From: Enterococcus thailandicus
GTDB taxonomy: Bacteria; Bacillota; Bacilli; Lactobacillales; Enterococcaceae
Direction of reading: 5' to 3'
Length of the DNA stretch: 64,000 nt
NCBI RefSeq assembly: GCF_001886265.1
Contig: NZ_JXLE01000004.1
Span: 1 to 64,000 of the forward strand
In this document: positions 1 through 9,991 of the stretch, one piece after another
How positions within the stretch are numbered: position 1 is the first letter of the stretch
Layout of the letters: every line of letters begins with the position of its first letter
Translations under genes and position numbers: made by a program
Notes under the pieces: generated by a model
Told to the model about the DNA's origin: nothing
Databases searched by the model: none
Seen by the model: the letters and a program-made list of their open reading frames with translations, nothing else

Positions 1-193
1 TCAACTGTTGCACTTAAAGTGTATATTCAAGGTGTAAAAAAAGAGGACAGCTATAAAAGCCATCCTCTATCTCGCTCGGTATATGATACCGAACGTTCCA
101 ATTATATATACTGTAAATTAGCAGTACAGTCTTTTGCAACTTCTTTTAGCAAGCACACTGATTCTGCTGCTGATAATCCATTTGATCGTTTTC
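1..193. other. Left-edge non-coding stretch, possible mobile-element debris
   Basis: No convincing gene is seen here. Two small palindromes are visible: AGAGGA (42-47) with TCCTCT (63-68), and TCGGTAT-atg-ATACCGA (76-92). The first ~30 bases (containing TTGCACTTAAAGTG) resemble from memory the terminal region of IS30-family elements, so an insertion sequence may end at the window edge. No transposase reading frame lies inside the window to confirm this. The stretch fits the plasmid/ICE-like character of the flanking sequence. Confidence 0.3.
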
Positions 194-433
194 TTACGCG
201 GCCTTGATTGTGATAGCTCGACTTAGTAACATACGCACTGCGGCAAAACGATAATCCCATAATTTGAGAGGTACATCGTTTAAGTTCGGGTCTTTTGATT
301 TACACGCAGTTTCTGGTACTAATACTTCAAGGTCATCAAATGCGATTGCATCTGCAAAGGATAAGTAAAAATGCTCGTGTGTGATTTTGTTTTGTAAATA
401 TAATCTGCGTTGTTGATCATAGTCGAATACCAT
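194..433 (-). CDS. Small hypothetical protein, 79 aa
   Basis: An acidic, soluble 79-residue protein of unknown function with no signal peptide or membrane segment. It begins at an ATG preceded by GGGAG about 10 nt upstream, which is a plausible ribosome binding site. A GC-rich palindrome (GGGCTGCGCCC on the minus strand, about 470-485) lies upstream. That arrangement is common in plasmid and integrative-element modules, so I infer the gene belongs to a mobile element at the left side of the DISARM island. I do not recognise the family. It reads away from the methyltransferase gene and is separated from it by that gene's terminator. Confidence 0.5.
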   Translation of the reverse strand: MVFDYDQQRRLYLQNKITHEHFYLSFADAIAFDDLEVLVPETACKSKDPNLNDVPLKLWDYRFAAVRMLLSRAITIKAA

Positions 434-768
434 TTATATCACGCTCCCGGTAATTTATCATTCGATTTATCGGGGCGCAGCCCGTGGTCTAATATCTTGG
501 GATTGGCTTAAAAGGGTGGCTAAAATTTGGCTAAAATCGACCTTCAATTCTATGCAAAACAGTGCAAACTTTCGACATTTGGTTTTAAGGAAACAGCGTA
601 GAATCGCTGTTGTTTCAACATATTGCAAACTTAAACACAAAAAAGCCAAGCTCTCGATAAGATTGGCTTTAAAAGTAAGTGAAATGTTCGATTTGATTAT
701 ACTCTGCGAATTAACATCTTTTATAAGAATCAATCGAATTGTTTACAGAATGAATAGTCTTTGAATAT
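434..768. other. Non-coding spacer left of the methyltransferase gene
   Basis: About 335 bases without a supported gene. It contains the GC-rich palindrome near 472-487 and a short tandem-like motif, GGCTAAAATTT / GGCTAAAATCG, around 518-540. The right third holds the methyltransferase terminator (639-674). The short open frames on both strands here show no start signals and look random. It may carry one edge of the island, but no matching direct repeat was found by eye on the right side. Confidence 0.4.
639..674 (-). terminator. Rho-independent terminator of the methyltransferase gene
   Basis: AAAAGCCAA (641-649) pairs with TTGGCTTT (663-670). Read on the minus strand, the stem is followed by a T-run (639-644 complement). 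It lies about 100 nt beyond the methyltransferase stop codon in the right orientation. Confidence 0.75.
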
Positions 769-2025
769 TCACCCTGTAATTGCATACAAATTTTCTAAAA
801 TATTTTGGCTAATAATTTTTGAAAAATGTGGTGGTACTGCATTTCCTATTTGTTTAAAAGCAGAAGTTCGAGAGCTTTCAAAATAAAAATCATCGGGAAA
901 TGTCTGAATTCTTGCAGCTTCTCGGACTGTGATTGAACGATTTTGAGATACATCAGGATGAATATAGTAATGACCATCTTTTGCTATATGAGCAACAACT
1001 GTATGACTATATCCGTTACCATTTATTGCTTTAAATCTATCCAAGAAAATATTTGATTTTTTATGTGTGATTAATTCAATTGGAAGATCGTAATACTTAA
1101 CGTTTCGATTCTTCTTCTTTTCTTTTGCTACGATCCTATAAATTTTTAAATCGTTTTCGTTATTAGGACGACAGATATTTTGAGTCAAAGGAATCTTGCT
1201 ATTTCTTAGATTTATTGAAACATATTCTGAAGGAGGAACTTTCGAATATGCATTTTTAGTTTCTCCGGATTTTAATATAGGCAAATCTTGAAATAACTCT
1301 TTGATTATTGGTGGTTTTTCCTGAAATTGATCAAGGCTTCTGAAAAAATCAAAATCTGTCATTGAAGTTTTATATCCAAAAATGATTAATCTTTCTCTAA
1401 CTTGTGGAACGCCGAAATCAGCACAGTTAATTAATTTTATTTGAATATGGTAATGACCTGTAGAAATTACATTGGTAAAATCGTACTTTATTTTTTCCAG
1501 AAGACTATTTCCGTCTAAGTCCTTAAACGATAATAGGCCTTTTACGTTTTCAAACACGAAAAAATCAGGGTTATATTTTTCCAAGAACCTCAGATAATAT
1601 TTATATAAGTAGATTCGCTCATCAGATTCTTTGATTTTTTTATTTCTTGCCCGACCAATCGTTGAATAAGCTTGGCATGGTGGTCCCCCGATGATACCGT
1701 GAACCATATTTGAATTTGGTTGAGAATCAATTTGCCTGAAAATTTCTGGTAAATTATCTTCTGATATTGCTAGATTAATTACTTTTCCGACAATTTTTTT
1801 AGGGATTTCAGACAAAAAATCATCATACGAAATTTTCTTATTGATGTAATCGTTGTATCTATTTAAATTTCCATTTTCTTTTAGATAATAGTAAGCGTCT
1901 CTAACCTTTAATGTTTTACTTGCAGCCTCATCCATTTCAACATGGGCAAGTAAATTAAAATCATCTTTTCTAAATCCTTCGGTTAATCCTCCCGCGCCAG
2001 AAAACAGGTCTATGATGTTTAGCAT
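769..2025 (-). CDS. drmMII: C5 cytosine-specific DNA methyltransferase (DISARM DrmMII type)
   Basis: Methylates cytosine C5 in host DNA, marking it as self. All main motifs of the family are visible in order: FSGAGG at the N-terminus (motif I, AdoMet binding), PPCQ near residue 115 (motif IV, catalytic Cys), ENV near 160 (VI), QVRER near 205 (VIII), and the C-terminal RSITVREAARIQTFP (IX) and IGNAVPP (X). The 418-residue length is normal for a stand-alone enzyme. The ATG is preceded by GAGGTGA. It diverges from the drmE-drmA-drmB operon 139 bp away, the partner arrangement expected for class 2 DISARM, in which a C5 enzyme is the modification component. The recognition sequence cannot be read from the protein. 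An orphan or classical restriction-modification enzyme is less likely given the neighbours. Confidence 0.92.
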   Translation of the reverse strand: MLNIIDLFSGAGGLTEGFRKDDFNLLAHVEMDEAASKTLKVRDAYYYLKENGNLNRYNDYINKKISYDDFLSEIPKKIVGKVINLAISEDNLPEIFRQIDSQPNSNMVHGIIGGPPCQAYSTIGRARNKKIKESDERIYLYKYYLRFLEKYNPDFFVFENVKGLLSFKDLDGNSLLEKIKYDFTNVISTGHYHIQIKLINCADFGVPQVRERLIIFGYKTSMTDFDFFRSLDQFQEKPPIIKELFQDLPILKSGETKNAYSKVPPSEYVSINLRNSKIPLTQNICRPNNENDLKIYRIVAKEKKKNRNVKYYDLPIELITHKKSNIFLDRFKAINGNGYSHTVVAHIAKDGHYYIHPDVSQNRSITVREAARIQTFPDDFYFESSRTSAFKQIGNAVPPHFSKIISQNILENLYAITG

Positions 2026-2042
2026 GATTTCACCTCAGCGCA

Positions 2043-2130
2043 ATTATACCAGGTTTAAAAGTAACCTACTAGTGGGAAAGCAAAAGTTAACAAAAATAGT
2101 TGTAAATAGCCACATGAACTGAGGTATAAT
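2043..2130. promoter_or_regulatory. Divergent promoter region of the DISARM locus
   Basis: On the minus strand, TATAAT (2043-2048) preceded by TGG forms an extended -10 for the methyltransferase gene, which starts 18 nt downstream. On the plus strand, TATAAT (2125-2130) lies 34 nt before the drmE-position start, with a weak TTGTAA (2100-2105) at a long 19-nt spacing. The two promoters face away from each other in about 90 bp, so modification and defence genes could share one control region. No obvious operator palindrome was seen. Confidence 0.65.
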
Positions 2131-2163
2131 TTTTATGATAGATTCATTAAGGGGGAAAACTAC

Positions 2164-4590
2164 ATGAATGCTGTAATGAAACTTTTACTATTAACTAGCC
2201 CATTTGGCTACATTTCTAAAAATAAAAAAAATGTTTTGAATAATTTTCTTAAATATGAAAAGTTTGAAGGCTCATATGCATATCAGTATTTAAACTCTAG
2301 CTACTATAAAGAACTTGTTTTGCTAATTTGTTTGGTAACTAGTTATAAGAATCTCTCAGACGGTCAAAAGATTAATATAGACGATTTGGGTGATGAGACT
2401 AAACTTCTATTTGAAAAGACCTATTATAGTTTCAAGGGACAGGACAATAGAAGTGGCGGATATATATTGGAGCCGATATATAAAAAGAAAGATTCTTATA
2501 CGCGGATTTTAAAAAAAGATGTAATTGAAAGTAAAGCTAGCATTGTAACCAATACAAAAAGTACAAAAGTAAAAAGTACAAAAGAGGATTTTGGAAAGCA
2601 AATGGGGCTTTCTTCTATAAGTTGGACAAATGATGAAAACGTGATAGTAATTCTTGAAAAGAAGCTATTAGATGAAATAGTAAATGTAAAATTTAATATT
2701 AATAATAGATATTCATATTTGGGTGAATTTTGTACTGCGGAGTATTTAAAAGAATCATTGATTTTTGAACGAATACCACATTCTAATAGTACAGAAAAAC
2801 CTATGGTAATTTTTTCATCAAGTATAGGAGCTGTCATAGAGTATTTAGATGAAAACGATGGAGATATATCAGAAAAACGAGTATATGTTATCGGAGACAA
2901 ATGGTTTTCAAATGGACAATTTTCAAATTTGTTTACACTTGAGGATGCGTGTGATGATTTTGGAATTCCAATGACAGTATTTTCTAGTATACCATCAGTC
3001 ATGGATGAATCAAAACTTAAATTTTTGAAGAAAATGGATAGAGAATTTTGCTGGCTTGAATCGAAAGAATTTAGCAAAATGGAGATTTCATTTGAATTTG
3101 TGTCTAGTAATGAAGAGTTTGATAATGCGATAGCAAAACTCAATGAGTATATAGGAGATATTCGTGAAATACCTAGATTAAAATATCTGGATAAACTATT
3201 AAAACGATTCTTGAAGATGAATTACAGTCAAATAATTGGGTGTTCCCGTACCCTTGAGCAACAAATGATAATTGTATCAGAATATATGGAAAAGCTAAAT
3301 TTGGAAGAGACCGAAAAAATTTCTGGTATTTTATATGATATCTATTGTAATAGATTTGGTTTTCAAAACAAGAAAATTATCGAATCTATAAGAAGTAAAG
3401 ATAAGTGTGCACTTGTAGTCATGGATGAAATGGTTGAAGAAACAAAAAAAATTTACATGAATGATGATACGATAACAGTTTTACCATACAGTGAAAAGAT
3501 ATATGAAGACCTATATGGAACATTTGATAGTGTCATCTTGCTTTCCCCATATGCAAGGGATAGGAAAAAATGGTTATCGAGCTATCTAACAAATAAACTT
3601 TTTGTTGTTTTTCCGGATTTGCAAGAGAAGTACCTCATGCACTCCTTAAAAAGAGATAAAAGAATAATTCAACATTTATATACTTTAGATAATAGCTATT
3701 CTGATCGAGATTCTGCATATTTAAAAGCAATTAATAAATATTTTGAAAAAACAATGAGAGAAAAACAAGTAAATAATAACTGTGATGACAAGGTACTATA
3801 TGATGAACTGGATAAAGAAGAAGATCCACAAAAAGAATATTTAAGTTTGATAAATAATTTAATCATCACTACTTCTGGAATTGAGACTGAAAGTGAAAAA
3901 CAACTTGTCAATGTTGTTCGTGGGATAGATTTAGAGTCAGGAAAAAATATTTTTGGAACCGAGTTTGGAAAATTTTTTATTTTACAAGAAAATTTTTGTA
4001 GAAAAACGGATGTGAATAATATTCAAATTGGACAAAACATTGTTGAATTTGAGGTTCCTTATTCCGATACTCTTTATAGAGAACAATTGAAAAAGTATAA
4101 CTTCATAAATGGGATTTTTATTGATAGTACACTTGATGAAAATTTAAGGCTTGATTATTTTTGGAAAATGATTTTGCTTGAATACATTAAAGAAAGAGAA
4201 ATGACTCCAACTCAATTCAAAGAAAGAATGGATGAACTAGGTGCGATAGATAAGTCAATAACTTTTTATGGATCATGGTCCTCAATTGACAAAATGCCAA
4301 TCCTACCTAGAGATTCTAGTTTTATTTATTATATTGGATTACTTACGAAAAACTCTGAATTAACAAATGAACCTGATAAGTATTATAGTGCAAGCACAAT
4401 AGTAAAGAAAAATTTGAATTATGAAAGAGATAGACTTATGGACTCAATTGACGGTAGGAAACTAAATGAAATAATAAAAGATAGCTCAATAAAATCTTAT
4501 TCGGTGGATAAAGTAATTTTAGTTGAAGATATAGATATAGAAGACGTACCGAGATACCTGACTAATAAGTTTTTGGGAGGAAAAAGTTAA
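2164..4590 (+). CDS. Large protein of unknown function in the DrmE position of a DISARM locus
   Basis: An 808-residue, Lys/Asn/Glu-rich, apparently cytosolic protein. No Walker A, helicase or nuclease motif could be recognised with confidence. Class 2 DISARM loci are defined by a large uncharacterised protein, DrmE, encoded just upstream of drmA. Position, size and partner genes all match, so I infer a DrmE homologue. Alternating beta/alpha segments (around residues 205-270 and 415-500, with hydrophobic stretches such as DSVILLSPYARDRKKW) suggest Rossmann-like folds, perhaps degenerate helicase domains. The ATG follows AAGGGGGAAA. Its TAA overlaps the next ATG (TAATG), so it is translationally coupled to the helicase. 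Confidence 0.7.
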   Translation: MNAVMKLLLLTSPFGYISKNKKNVLNNFLKYEKFEGSYAYQYLNSSYYKELVLLICLVTSYKNLSDGQKINIDDLGDETKLLFEKTYYSFKGQDNRSGGYILEPIYKKKDSYTRILKKDVIESKASIVTNTKSTKVKSTKEDFGKQMGLSSISWTNDENVIVILEKKLLDEIVNVKFNINNRYSYLGEFCTAEYLKESLIFERIPHSNSTEKPMVIFSSSIGAVIEYLDENDGDISEKRVYVIGDKWFSNGQFSNLFTLEDACDDFGIPMTVFSSIPSVMDESKLKFLKKMDREFCWLESKEFSKMEISFEFVSSNEEFDNAIAKLNEYIGDIREIPRLKYLDKLLKRFLKMNYSQIIGCSRTLEQQMIIVSEYMEKLNLEETEKISGILYDIYCNRFGFQNKKIIESIRSKDKCALVVMDEMVEETKKIYMNDDTITVLPYSEKIYEDLYGTFDSVILLSPYARDRKKWLSSYLTNKLFVVFPDLQEKYLMHSLKRDKRIIQHLYTLDNSYSDRDSAYLKAINKYFEKTMREKQVNNNCDDKVLYDELDKEEDPQKEYLSLINNLIITTSGIETESEKQLVNVVRGIDLESGKNIFGTEFGKFFILQENFCRKTDVNNIQIGQNIVEFEVPYSDTLYREQLKKYNFINGIFIDSTLDENLRLDYFWKMILLEYIKEREMTPTQFKERMDELGAIDKSITFYGSWSSIDKMPILPRDSSFIYYIGLLTKNSELTNEPDKYYSASTIVKKNLNYERDRLMDSIDGRKLNEIIKDSSIKSYSVDKVILVEDIDIEDVPRYLTNKFLGGKS

Positions 4591-7500
4591 TGGTAAAAAT
4601 TACGGATAAGAAACAACAAAATAGTATAAGAGAAAATTATTCTAATGCTATTTCGCAATTATTATTAGGACCGGGGTCAGAAAGAATTAATCAGGATATT
4701 GAGCACGAGATAATTTCTGAAAAACCTCAAACGAGATACGTTACAGGTATTTTATATCCTTTTAAGGAGTTAAAAGAAGTTTCGACAGAAGATATTGAAA
4801 CAACTCTTGAAGCTCAAGAGTTTTTGAATAAAGAAGAAGAATCAGCCGAGATTGATAATAGTTTTCTTCCATCTTCCTTAGGTATCACATTCTATTGTAA
4901 AAGTAGCAAAAAGGATATAGATATCGAAATTCACAGCTCTTATTACAAAAAAATAAAGAATCCATTTATTCAAACGAAAAAAGAGGTGCTTGAAGAGCTA
5001 CAAGAAAAAATTGCTTTATCAGAAGTTATGAATATTGAAAAGCTTTTCAAATTTGATCTGGAAAATTCAAAAATTAAATATGAAGATAGCTTCGAAGATA
5101 GAGATGGAACCATATCTGATTTTCTAAATGAACTAAAACCAGATGATAAAGCTAAAGATTCGGAGATGCTATTTTTACTAAAAAAGATTAAAAACATAAA
5201 TTATAAAAACAAGAGCTGTTTTGAACGTGTTCCAGTTTTCTTTGAAGTGAAATTGGACTCTTCAAAGGAAGGTATTTCTTCTCAAAAATTATTAGTTGAA
5301 GAAGAAAAAACGTTTCAAGTATTTTCGAAAGTACAAAAAATCAACGTGGCAAAAGAGGAAACGGTGACGGCAATAACTATAGTTTTAAAAAATATTTCAG
5401 AGAATCATCTTTTTCAAACAGAAATCTCTATAAAAGCTCAAAAAAGTGTTGAGTTTAAAGCTTCTGAAGACGTAAAACTTCCAGATCTATCTAAGTTAAA
5501 TTCAGAAGACGCTATGAACTTTTTTTTATATAGAGATAAAAGGACATATGCCTTTGGAAGAGGTGTATCCGCAGTTTGGAAAGAAGAGCATAGAAAAGTA
5601 TCCGAAATAAAAACATCATATATTCCGAGCTATGAATTACGCCCAATGTCTTTTGATATTGATGGTATTTCGCCAGATGTTTTGAGTGCGGAAAGTTATA
5701 TAGGGAGTGATTATAAGGCACAATTAGAAAAACTAAATCAGTTTGTTGAGCAATATGATAAATGGATTGATTCAATTATGAAAGAGTCTAAAACATTAAT
5801 TCCTGAATATGTAGAGCTTTCAAAGGAAAACATTGAAAAGTGTAAAAATTGTAGTCATCGCATGAAGAAAACAATAAACTTCCTTTCTAAAGATAAAGAT
5901 GCTTTTGCGGCTTTCAATAAAGCTAATGAGGCAATGCTTTTACAAAGATTAAAGAACTCAATTGAAAAAGAAGAGGCATATAATTCAAAAAACTATCAAA
6001 TTGCAAACTTTAAATGGAGACCATTTCAATTGGCGTTCGTATTAAACTCATTAGAGTCTATATTGAATGAAGAAAGTTCTGATCGTGAGCTACTGGATTT
6101 AATTTGGGTTAGTACAGGTGGTGGTAAAACGGAAGCATACCTTTTTGCAATCGCAGCCGTTGTAATTTATAGAAGATTGAAATATCAAAATTACTCAGGC
6201 GTGACGGTAATCATGAGATATACTTTACGACTTTTAACTGCTCAACAATTTGATAGGGCTTCTCAATTAATTTGTGCGTTAGAGTTTATTAGAAGAAAAG
6301 AAGGTAATCTAGGGGAATCAGAAATTAGCATTGGACTTTGGATAGGAGAGGGAACTCAAAATAAATTAAAAGATGCTAGGGCAGATTTTAAAGATATGGT
6401 TGAACAAAAAAATCTTGCATATGCGAAGAAAAAAAATACATTTCAGGTTTTGGAATGTCCTTGGTGTCATGAACAACATAGTATTATTCCTGATGATAAA
6501 AACTTTCAAAGCAAAAGAAGATGGGGATACTATGAAATTGAAAAGAAAAATGATTTCAATATGAAATGTCTGAACAAGAAATGTGAGTTTTCTAAGGGAT
6601 TACCGATTTATGTAGTAGATGAATTAATCTACAAGAAGAGACCTACATTACTTTTTGGTACTGTTGATAAGTTCGCCCAAGTTCCTTTAAAGGAAGAAAC
6701 AGCAAGCTTATTTGGTTCGGACGATCCAGAAAAATATCGACGCCCTGAATTAATTATTCAAGACGAGTTGCATTTGATTTCTGGACCGCTCGGAAGCATC
6801 GTTGGGCTGTATGAAGCTGGATTTGATTATATTTTAAAAAATGCAAATGGAAGTATTGCTCCAAAATATATAGCTTCAACTGCAACAATCAGAAATGCTG
6901 ATGATCAGGTAAAAGGGATTTTTGACAGGAAAGTCTCCCAATTTCCACCTAGCGGAATAAATATAACAGATAACTTCTTTGTAAAAGAAGATACACATGC
7001 GTATGGAAGAAAATACCTTGGAATTATGCCGACAGGGAAATCACAAGTAACAGCAGAAATACGGCTACTGTCTTCAATGTTACAAACAATAAGAGAATTA
7101 GGCCTAAGTATTGATGAAGAAGAATTGTATTGGACAGTTGCTGGGTACTTTAACAGTATTCGAGAACTTGGAAAAGCTTCAGGATTGATTAAGGATGATG
7201 TAAAAGAACATATCAATCAATTATACAGGCGAAATAATACTAATAAACGTTTCATGAATGACGATACAAGCGTGGAGTTGACTTCGCGTATACCCGGTAT
7301 AGAAATCCCTACAATTCTAAAGAAATTAGACATTCCACACAATAGAATTACAGAGGAATGTAAAGGAGCGGAAAGATACCAAAAAACTGTGGATACGTTA
7401 ATTGCAACAAATATGTTATCTGTGGGTGTTGATATTGATCGTTTAAATGCCATGTTTGTAGTAGGGCAGCCGAAACTGACTTCAGAATATATTCAAGCGA

Positions 7501-8069
7501 CCAGTCGAGTAGGAAGACAATCTTTAGGCTTAGTATGCACGTTGTATAATTCTTCTCGAAGTCGAGATAGATCTCATTATGAAACATTTCAATCGTATCA
7601 TGAAAGTTTATATAAATTTGTCGAATCAAGTAGTGTGACTCCCTTTTCAGTACCTGCTCTGGAAAAAGCCGCTGCGGGAGTCATTGTTGCAATGCTTAGG
7701 AATACGATTGATTCATTAGCTGGCGATAATTCTGCAAAAAACATTTTAGAATTTGAAGATGCACTTGAAAAAGTGAATGATTATCTTATGGAACGTGTTA
7801 AAGCTAGCGAAGACAGACGCAAGTTATATAGAGAAGATGCAAGCAGAATAATTAATAATTTTGGTGATAAATGGTGCGATATTGCTGAAGAAGTAGAAGA
7901 TACTGCGGAACTATTCAAATATTACTTATATAAAAGTAAAGCAGAAGAATTCCAAGGAAAATTGTTGCTTAGATCATTTGAAGATAAAAGTACACATTGG
8001 GAAGCTACTAAAGTAATGGGTACAATGAGGAATGTAGAAGATACAGCCTATCTGAGAATAATAGATTAG
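4590..8069 (+). CDS. drmA: DISARM helicase DrmA
   Basis: A 1159-residue superfamily 2 helicase-like protein, the core motor of DISARM phage defence. Visible motifs: RPFQLAF (Q-like region, about residue 475), STGGGKTEAYL (Walker A, about 507-517), QDELHLISGPLG (Walker B/DExH, about 720-730), ASTATIR (motif III, about 760) and QATSRVGRQ (motif VI, about 968). The DELHLISGPLG and GGGKTEAYL versions are characteristic of DrmA. The first ~450 residues are a charged N-terminal region without recognisable motifs. A CPWCH / CLNKKCEF cysteine pair set (about residues 622-665) may bind zinc between the helicase lobes. It overlaps the upstream gene by one base, and drmB follows after 8 bp. Confidence 0.9.
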   Translation: MVKITDKKQQNSIRENYSNAISQLLLGPGSERINQDIEHEIISEKPQTRYVTGILYPFKELKEVSTEDIETTLEAQEFLNKEEESAEIDNSFLPSSLGITFYCKSSKKDIDIEIHSSYYKKIKNPFIQTKKEVLEELQEKIALSEVMNIEKLFKFDLENSKIKYEDSFEDRDGTISDFLNELKPDDKAKDSEMLFLLKKIKNINYKNKSCFERVPVFFEVKLDSSKEGISSQKLLVEEEKTFQVFSKVQKINVAKEETVTAITIVLKNISENHLFQTEISIKAQKSVEFKASEDVKLPDLSKLNSEDAMNFFLYRDKRTYAFGRGVSAVWKEEHRKVSEIKTSYIPSYELRPMSFDIDGISPDVLSAESYIGSDYKAQLEKLNQFVEQYDKWIDSIMKESKTLIPEYVELSKENIEKCKNCSHRMKKTINFLSKDKDAFAAFNKANEAMLLQRLKNSIEKEEAYNSKNYQIANFKWRPFQLAFVLNSLESILNEESSDRELLDLIWVSTGGGKTEAYLFAIAAVVIYRRLKYQNYSGVTVIMRYTLRLLTAQQFDRASQLICALEFIRRKEGNLGESEISIGLWIGEGTQNKLKDARADFKDMVEQKNLAYAKKKNTFQVLECPWCHEQHSIIPDDKNFQSKRRWGYYEIEKKNDFNMKCLNKKCEFSKGLPIYVVDELIYKKRPTLLFGTVDKFAQVPLKEETASLFGSDDPEKYRRPELIIQDELHLISGPLGSIVGLYEAGFDYILKNANGSIAPKYIASTATIRNADDQVKGIFDRKVSQFPPSGINITDNFFVKEDTHAYGRKYLGIMPTGKSQVTAEIRLLSSMLQTIRELGLSIDEEELYWTVAGYFNSIRELGKASGLIKDDVKEHINQLYRRNNTNKRFMNDDTSVELTSRIPGIEIPTILKKLDIPHNRITEECKGAERYQKTVDTLIATNMLSVGVDIDRLNAMFVVGQPKLTSEYIQATSRVGRQSLGLVCTLYNSSRSRDRSHYETFQSYHESLYKFVESSSVTPFSVPALEKAAAGVIVAMLRNTIDSLAGDNSAKNILEFEDALEKVNDYLMERVKASEDRRKLYREDASRIINNFGDKWCDIAEEVEDTAELFKYYLYKSKAEEFQGKLLLRSFEDKSTHWEATKVMGTMRNVEDTAYLRIID

Positions 8070-8077
8070 GAGATGTT

Positions 8078-9991
8078 ATGGTGTATAAACAGAAAGACAA
8101 ACCGGAATTTAACGTTAGAAGATCTCAACTTTTAACGCCATTTGGTATAGGGGCTTTAATGGATATAAATAATCAATCTGTCATGATTGCAGATTCGGAG
8201 TATTGGAATACTAGCAGATGTGAGAAAGTCCATGATATTAGATTAGAAAAAGCTATGGATGCTGAAGGTTTCATTGAGCCGCCATTTAAGGAGGAAGATG
8301 ATATTGTAGGAAAAAGATTCCCACAGTGGTATTTTTCTCCAGAAGACAGGAGTTTGAGGAAAATTGATTCATGGCGTCAGTTGGTAGAGGCAAAGGGGAT
8401 ACCAAGTTCAGTCAAAGCTTTTAATCAGAAACCAATTGATGCTCGTAAAAGGAAAACCGAGCTTGTTCCTGTCCGGATTATATGCGCATGTTGCAATGGG
8501 CATGCACAAGATTTTCCTTGGTTAGAATGGGTTCATGAGGGGATGTCCTATGATAGTTATAAAGATCATGAAATTACTTTGGGAAGTACAGCACAATCAG
8601 GTTCTATTTCAGATTTAATAGTATCTTGTAAAAGATGCAATAAGAGCCGAAATTTAGCTGGAGTTTTTGATGAAAAGAGATTTCCACATCAACTAGAGAA
8701 ATTAGGAATTGGTTGTAAGGGTGAATACATTTGGAAAAAAGAAGAGAATAGAATTAAATGTGATGAAGAGGTTCACGTACTTCTTAGAAATGCAAACAAT
8801 TTCTTTTTCCCTAATATCTCAAGTTCAGTGAATATACCGTTCAAAGAAAATAAATTAATTGAATTAACCCAGAGTGACGAGTATTATAACGCTTTGGAAT
8901 CAGAGCTAAGAGGAGTCACACGAGAAAAAGGAATTGAAAAACTTGAGAAAGATGAATTAGTAAATAAAATGATTACACGATTAGCGGAAAAAATTGAATA
9001 TAGTTTTGATGAAGTTAAAAAAATAATTTCCGTTAAGTTTTTTAATGAGATAAGTGATGATTATCCAGATACTGTAATGGATTATAGGAGAGCTGAGTTT
9101 GAAGTTCTTTCTGGAAAAGAAAAATATGATGAGGATTCAGAGAGGTTCAAAATGAAACTTTTCAATTCAGAGGAAATTTCTGGTCACATTTACAGTGAAT
9201 TATTGAACGGGATAACTTTGGTACATCAACTCGAGGTAGTTAGTGCTCTTCGAAGCTACAGCAGGATACAGACTACTGATTCTGAATTAATGAAAGAACA
9301 GGTTTTAGAAGGTGAGGAGTCTTCTGGAGGGGCGCAGGAAGTATCACTTCGTAGAAAAGACAATTATTATGTTGGCATGCGCTCATTAGGAGAAGGTATA
9401 TTCTTTTCCTTGAATAGTGAAGAAATAAGAAAATGGAGAGATAAAATTAAAGACTCAGTAATTTCGAATAAAATTTATAAGAAAATGAGTAATGTAAGAT
9501 TCCCCGATGAAGAAGGTTACATTCGTCCGGATTACTACCTTATTCATACACTATCTCACCTTTTTATTAAAGAATTAAGTATGTGTAGTGGTTATTCTTC
9601 ATCCTCTTTAAAGGAAAGAATATATTATTCAGATGAACTTGGAAAAGAAATGTACGGGATATTGATTTATACATCAAGTTCAGATTCGGAAGGAACATTG
9701 GGAGGGCTTGTTAAACAAGGCGTTCCAGAGAAATTTTTTGACCTATTAAATGCTGCATTAGAAAAAGCTAAATGGTGTAGCTTTGATCCGGTGTGTATTG
9801 AAAGTGAATCTCAAGGGAGAGATTCGTTAAACGGTGCAGCCTGTCATGCATGTTCACTTATTTCGGAAACTAGTTGTGAGAAAATGAATGTTTTCCTAGA
9901 TAGAAGTGTACTAATTGGAAGTTTAGAAGAGCCAGAGTTGGGATTCTTTAGTGGGAGAAATATTAATGACGTTTCCAGATTTAACATTTAA
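8078..9991 (+). CDS. drmB: DISARM protein DrmB (DUF1998)
   Basis: A 637-residue protein with DUF1998, the usual partner of DrmA; together they form the DISARM DNA-binding core. Evidence: a cysteine cluster CACC (about residue 135) and CKRC (about 183), likely zinc binding; HTLSHLFIKEL (about 488), the hallmark of the DUF1998 region; and a C-terminal cysteine set FDPVC...ACHACSL...SC (about 570-600) that probably binds a second metal. Length is typical for DrmB. It starts with ATG after AGGAGATGTT, 8 bp after drmA, and its end overlaps the next gene by 26 bp, so all four genes form one transcription unit. In Druantia the equivalent domains are fused in one very large DruE; here they are split, favouring DISARM. 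Confidence 0.9.
   Translation: MVYKQKDKPEFNVRRSQLLTPFGIGALMDINNQSVMIADSEYWNTSRCEKVHDIRLEKAMDAEGFIEPPFKEEDDIVGKRFPQWYFSPEDRSLRKIDSWRQLVEAKGIPSSVKAFNQKPIDARKRKTELVPVRIICACCNGHAQDFPWLEWVHEGMSYDSYKDHEITLGSTAQSGSISDLIVSCKRCNKSRNLAGVFDEKRFPHQLEKLGIGCKGEYIWKKEENRIKCDEEVHVLLRNANNFFFPNISSSVNIPFKENKLIELTQSDEYYNALESELRGVTREKGIEKLEKDELVNKMITRLAEKIEYSFDEVKKIISVKFFNEISDDYPDTVMDYRRAEFEVLSGKEKYDEDSERFKMKLFNSEEISGHIYSELLNGITLVHQLEVVSALRSYSRIQTTDSELMKEQVLEGEESSGGAQEVSLRRKDNYYVGMRSLGEGIFFSLNSEEIRKWRDKIKDSVISNKIYKKMSNVRFPDEEGYIRPDYYLIHTLSHLFIKELSMCSGYSSSSLKERIYYSDELGKEMYGILIYTSSSDSEGTLGGLVKQGVPEKFFDLLNAALEKAKWCSFDPVCIESESQGRDSLNGAACHACSLISETSCEKMNVFLDRSVLIGSLEEPELGFFSGRNINDVSRFNI

Noticed and set aside
102-260. 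A 52-codon minus-strand frame overlapping the end of the 79-aa gene.
   Set aside because: Composition is protein-like, but there is no ribosome binding site and it overlaps a better-supported gene by 67 bp.
4590-9991. Druantia-type DruE system.
   Set aside because: DruE combines helicase and DUF1998 in one very large protein. Here they are two genes with DrmA-specific motifs and a class 2 DISARM partner set.
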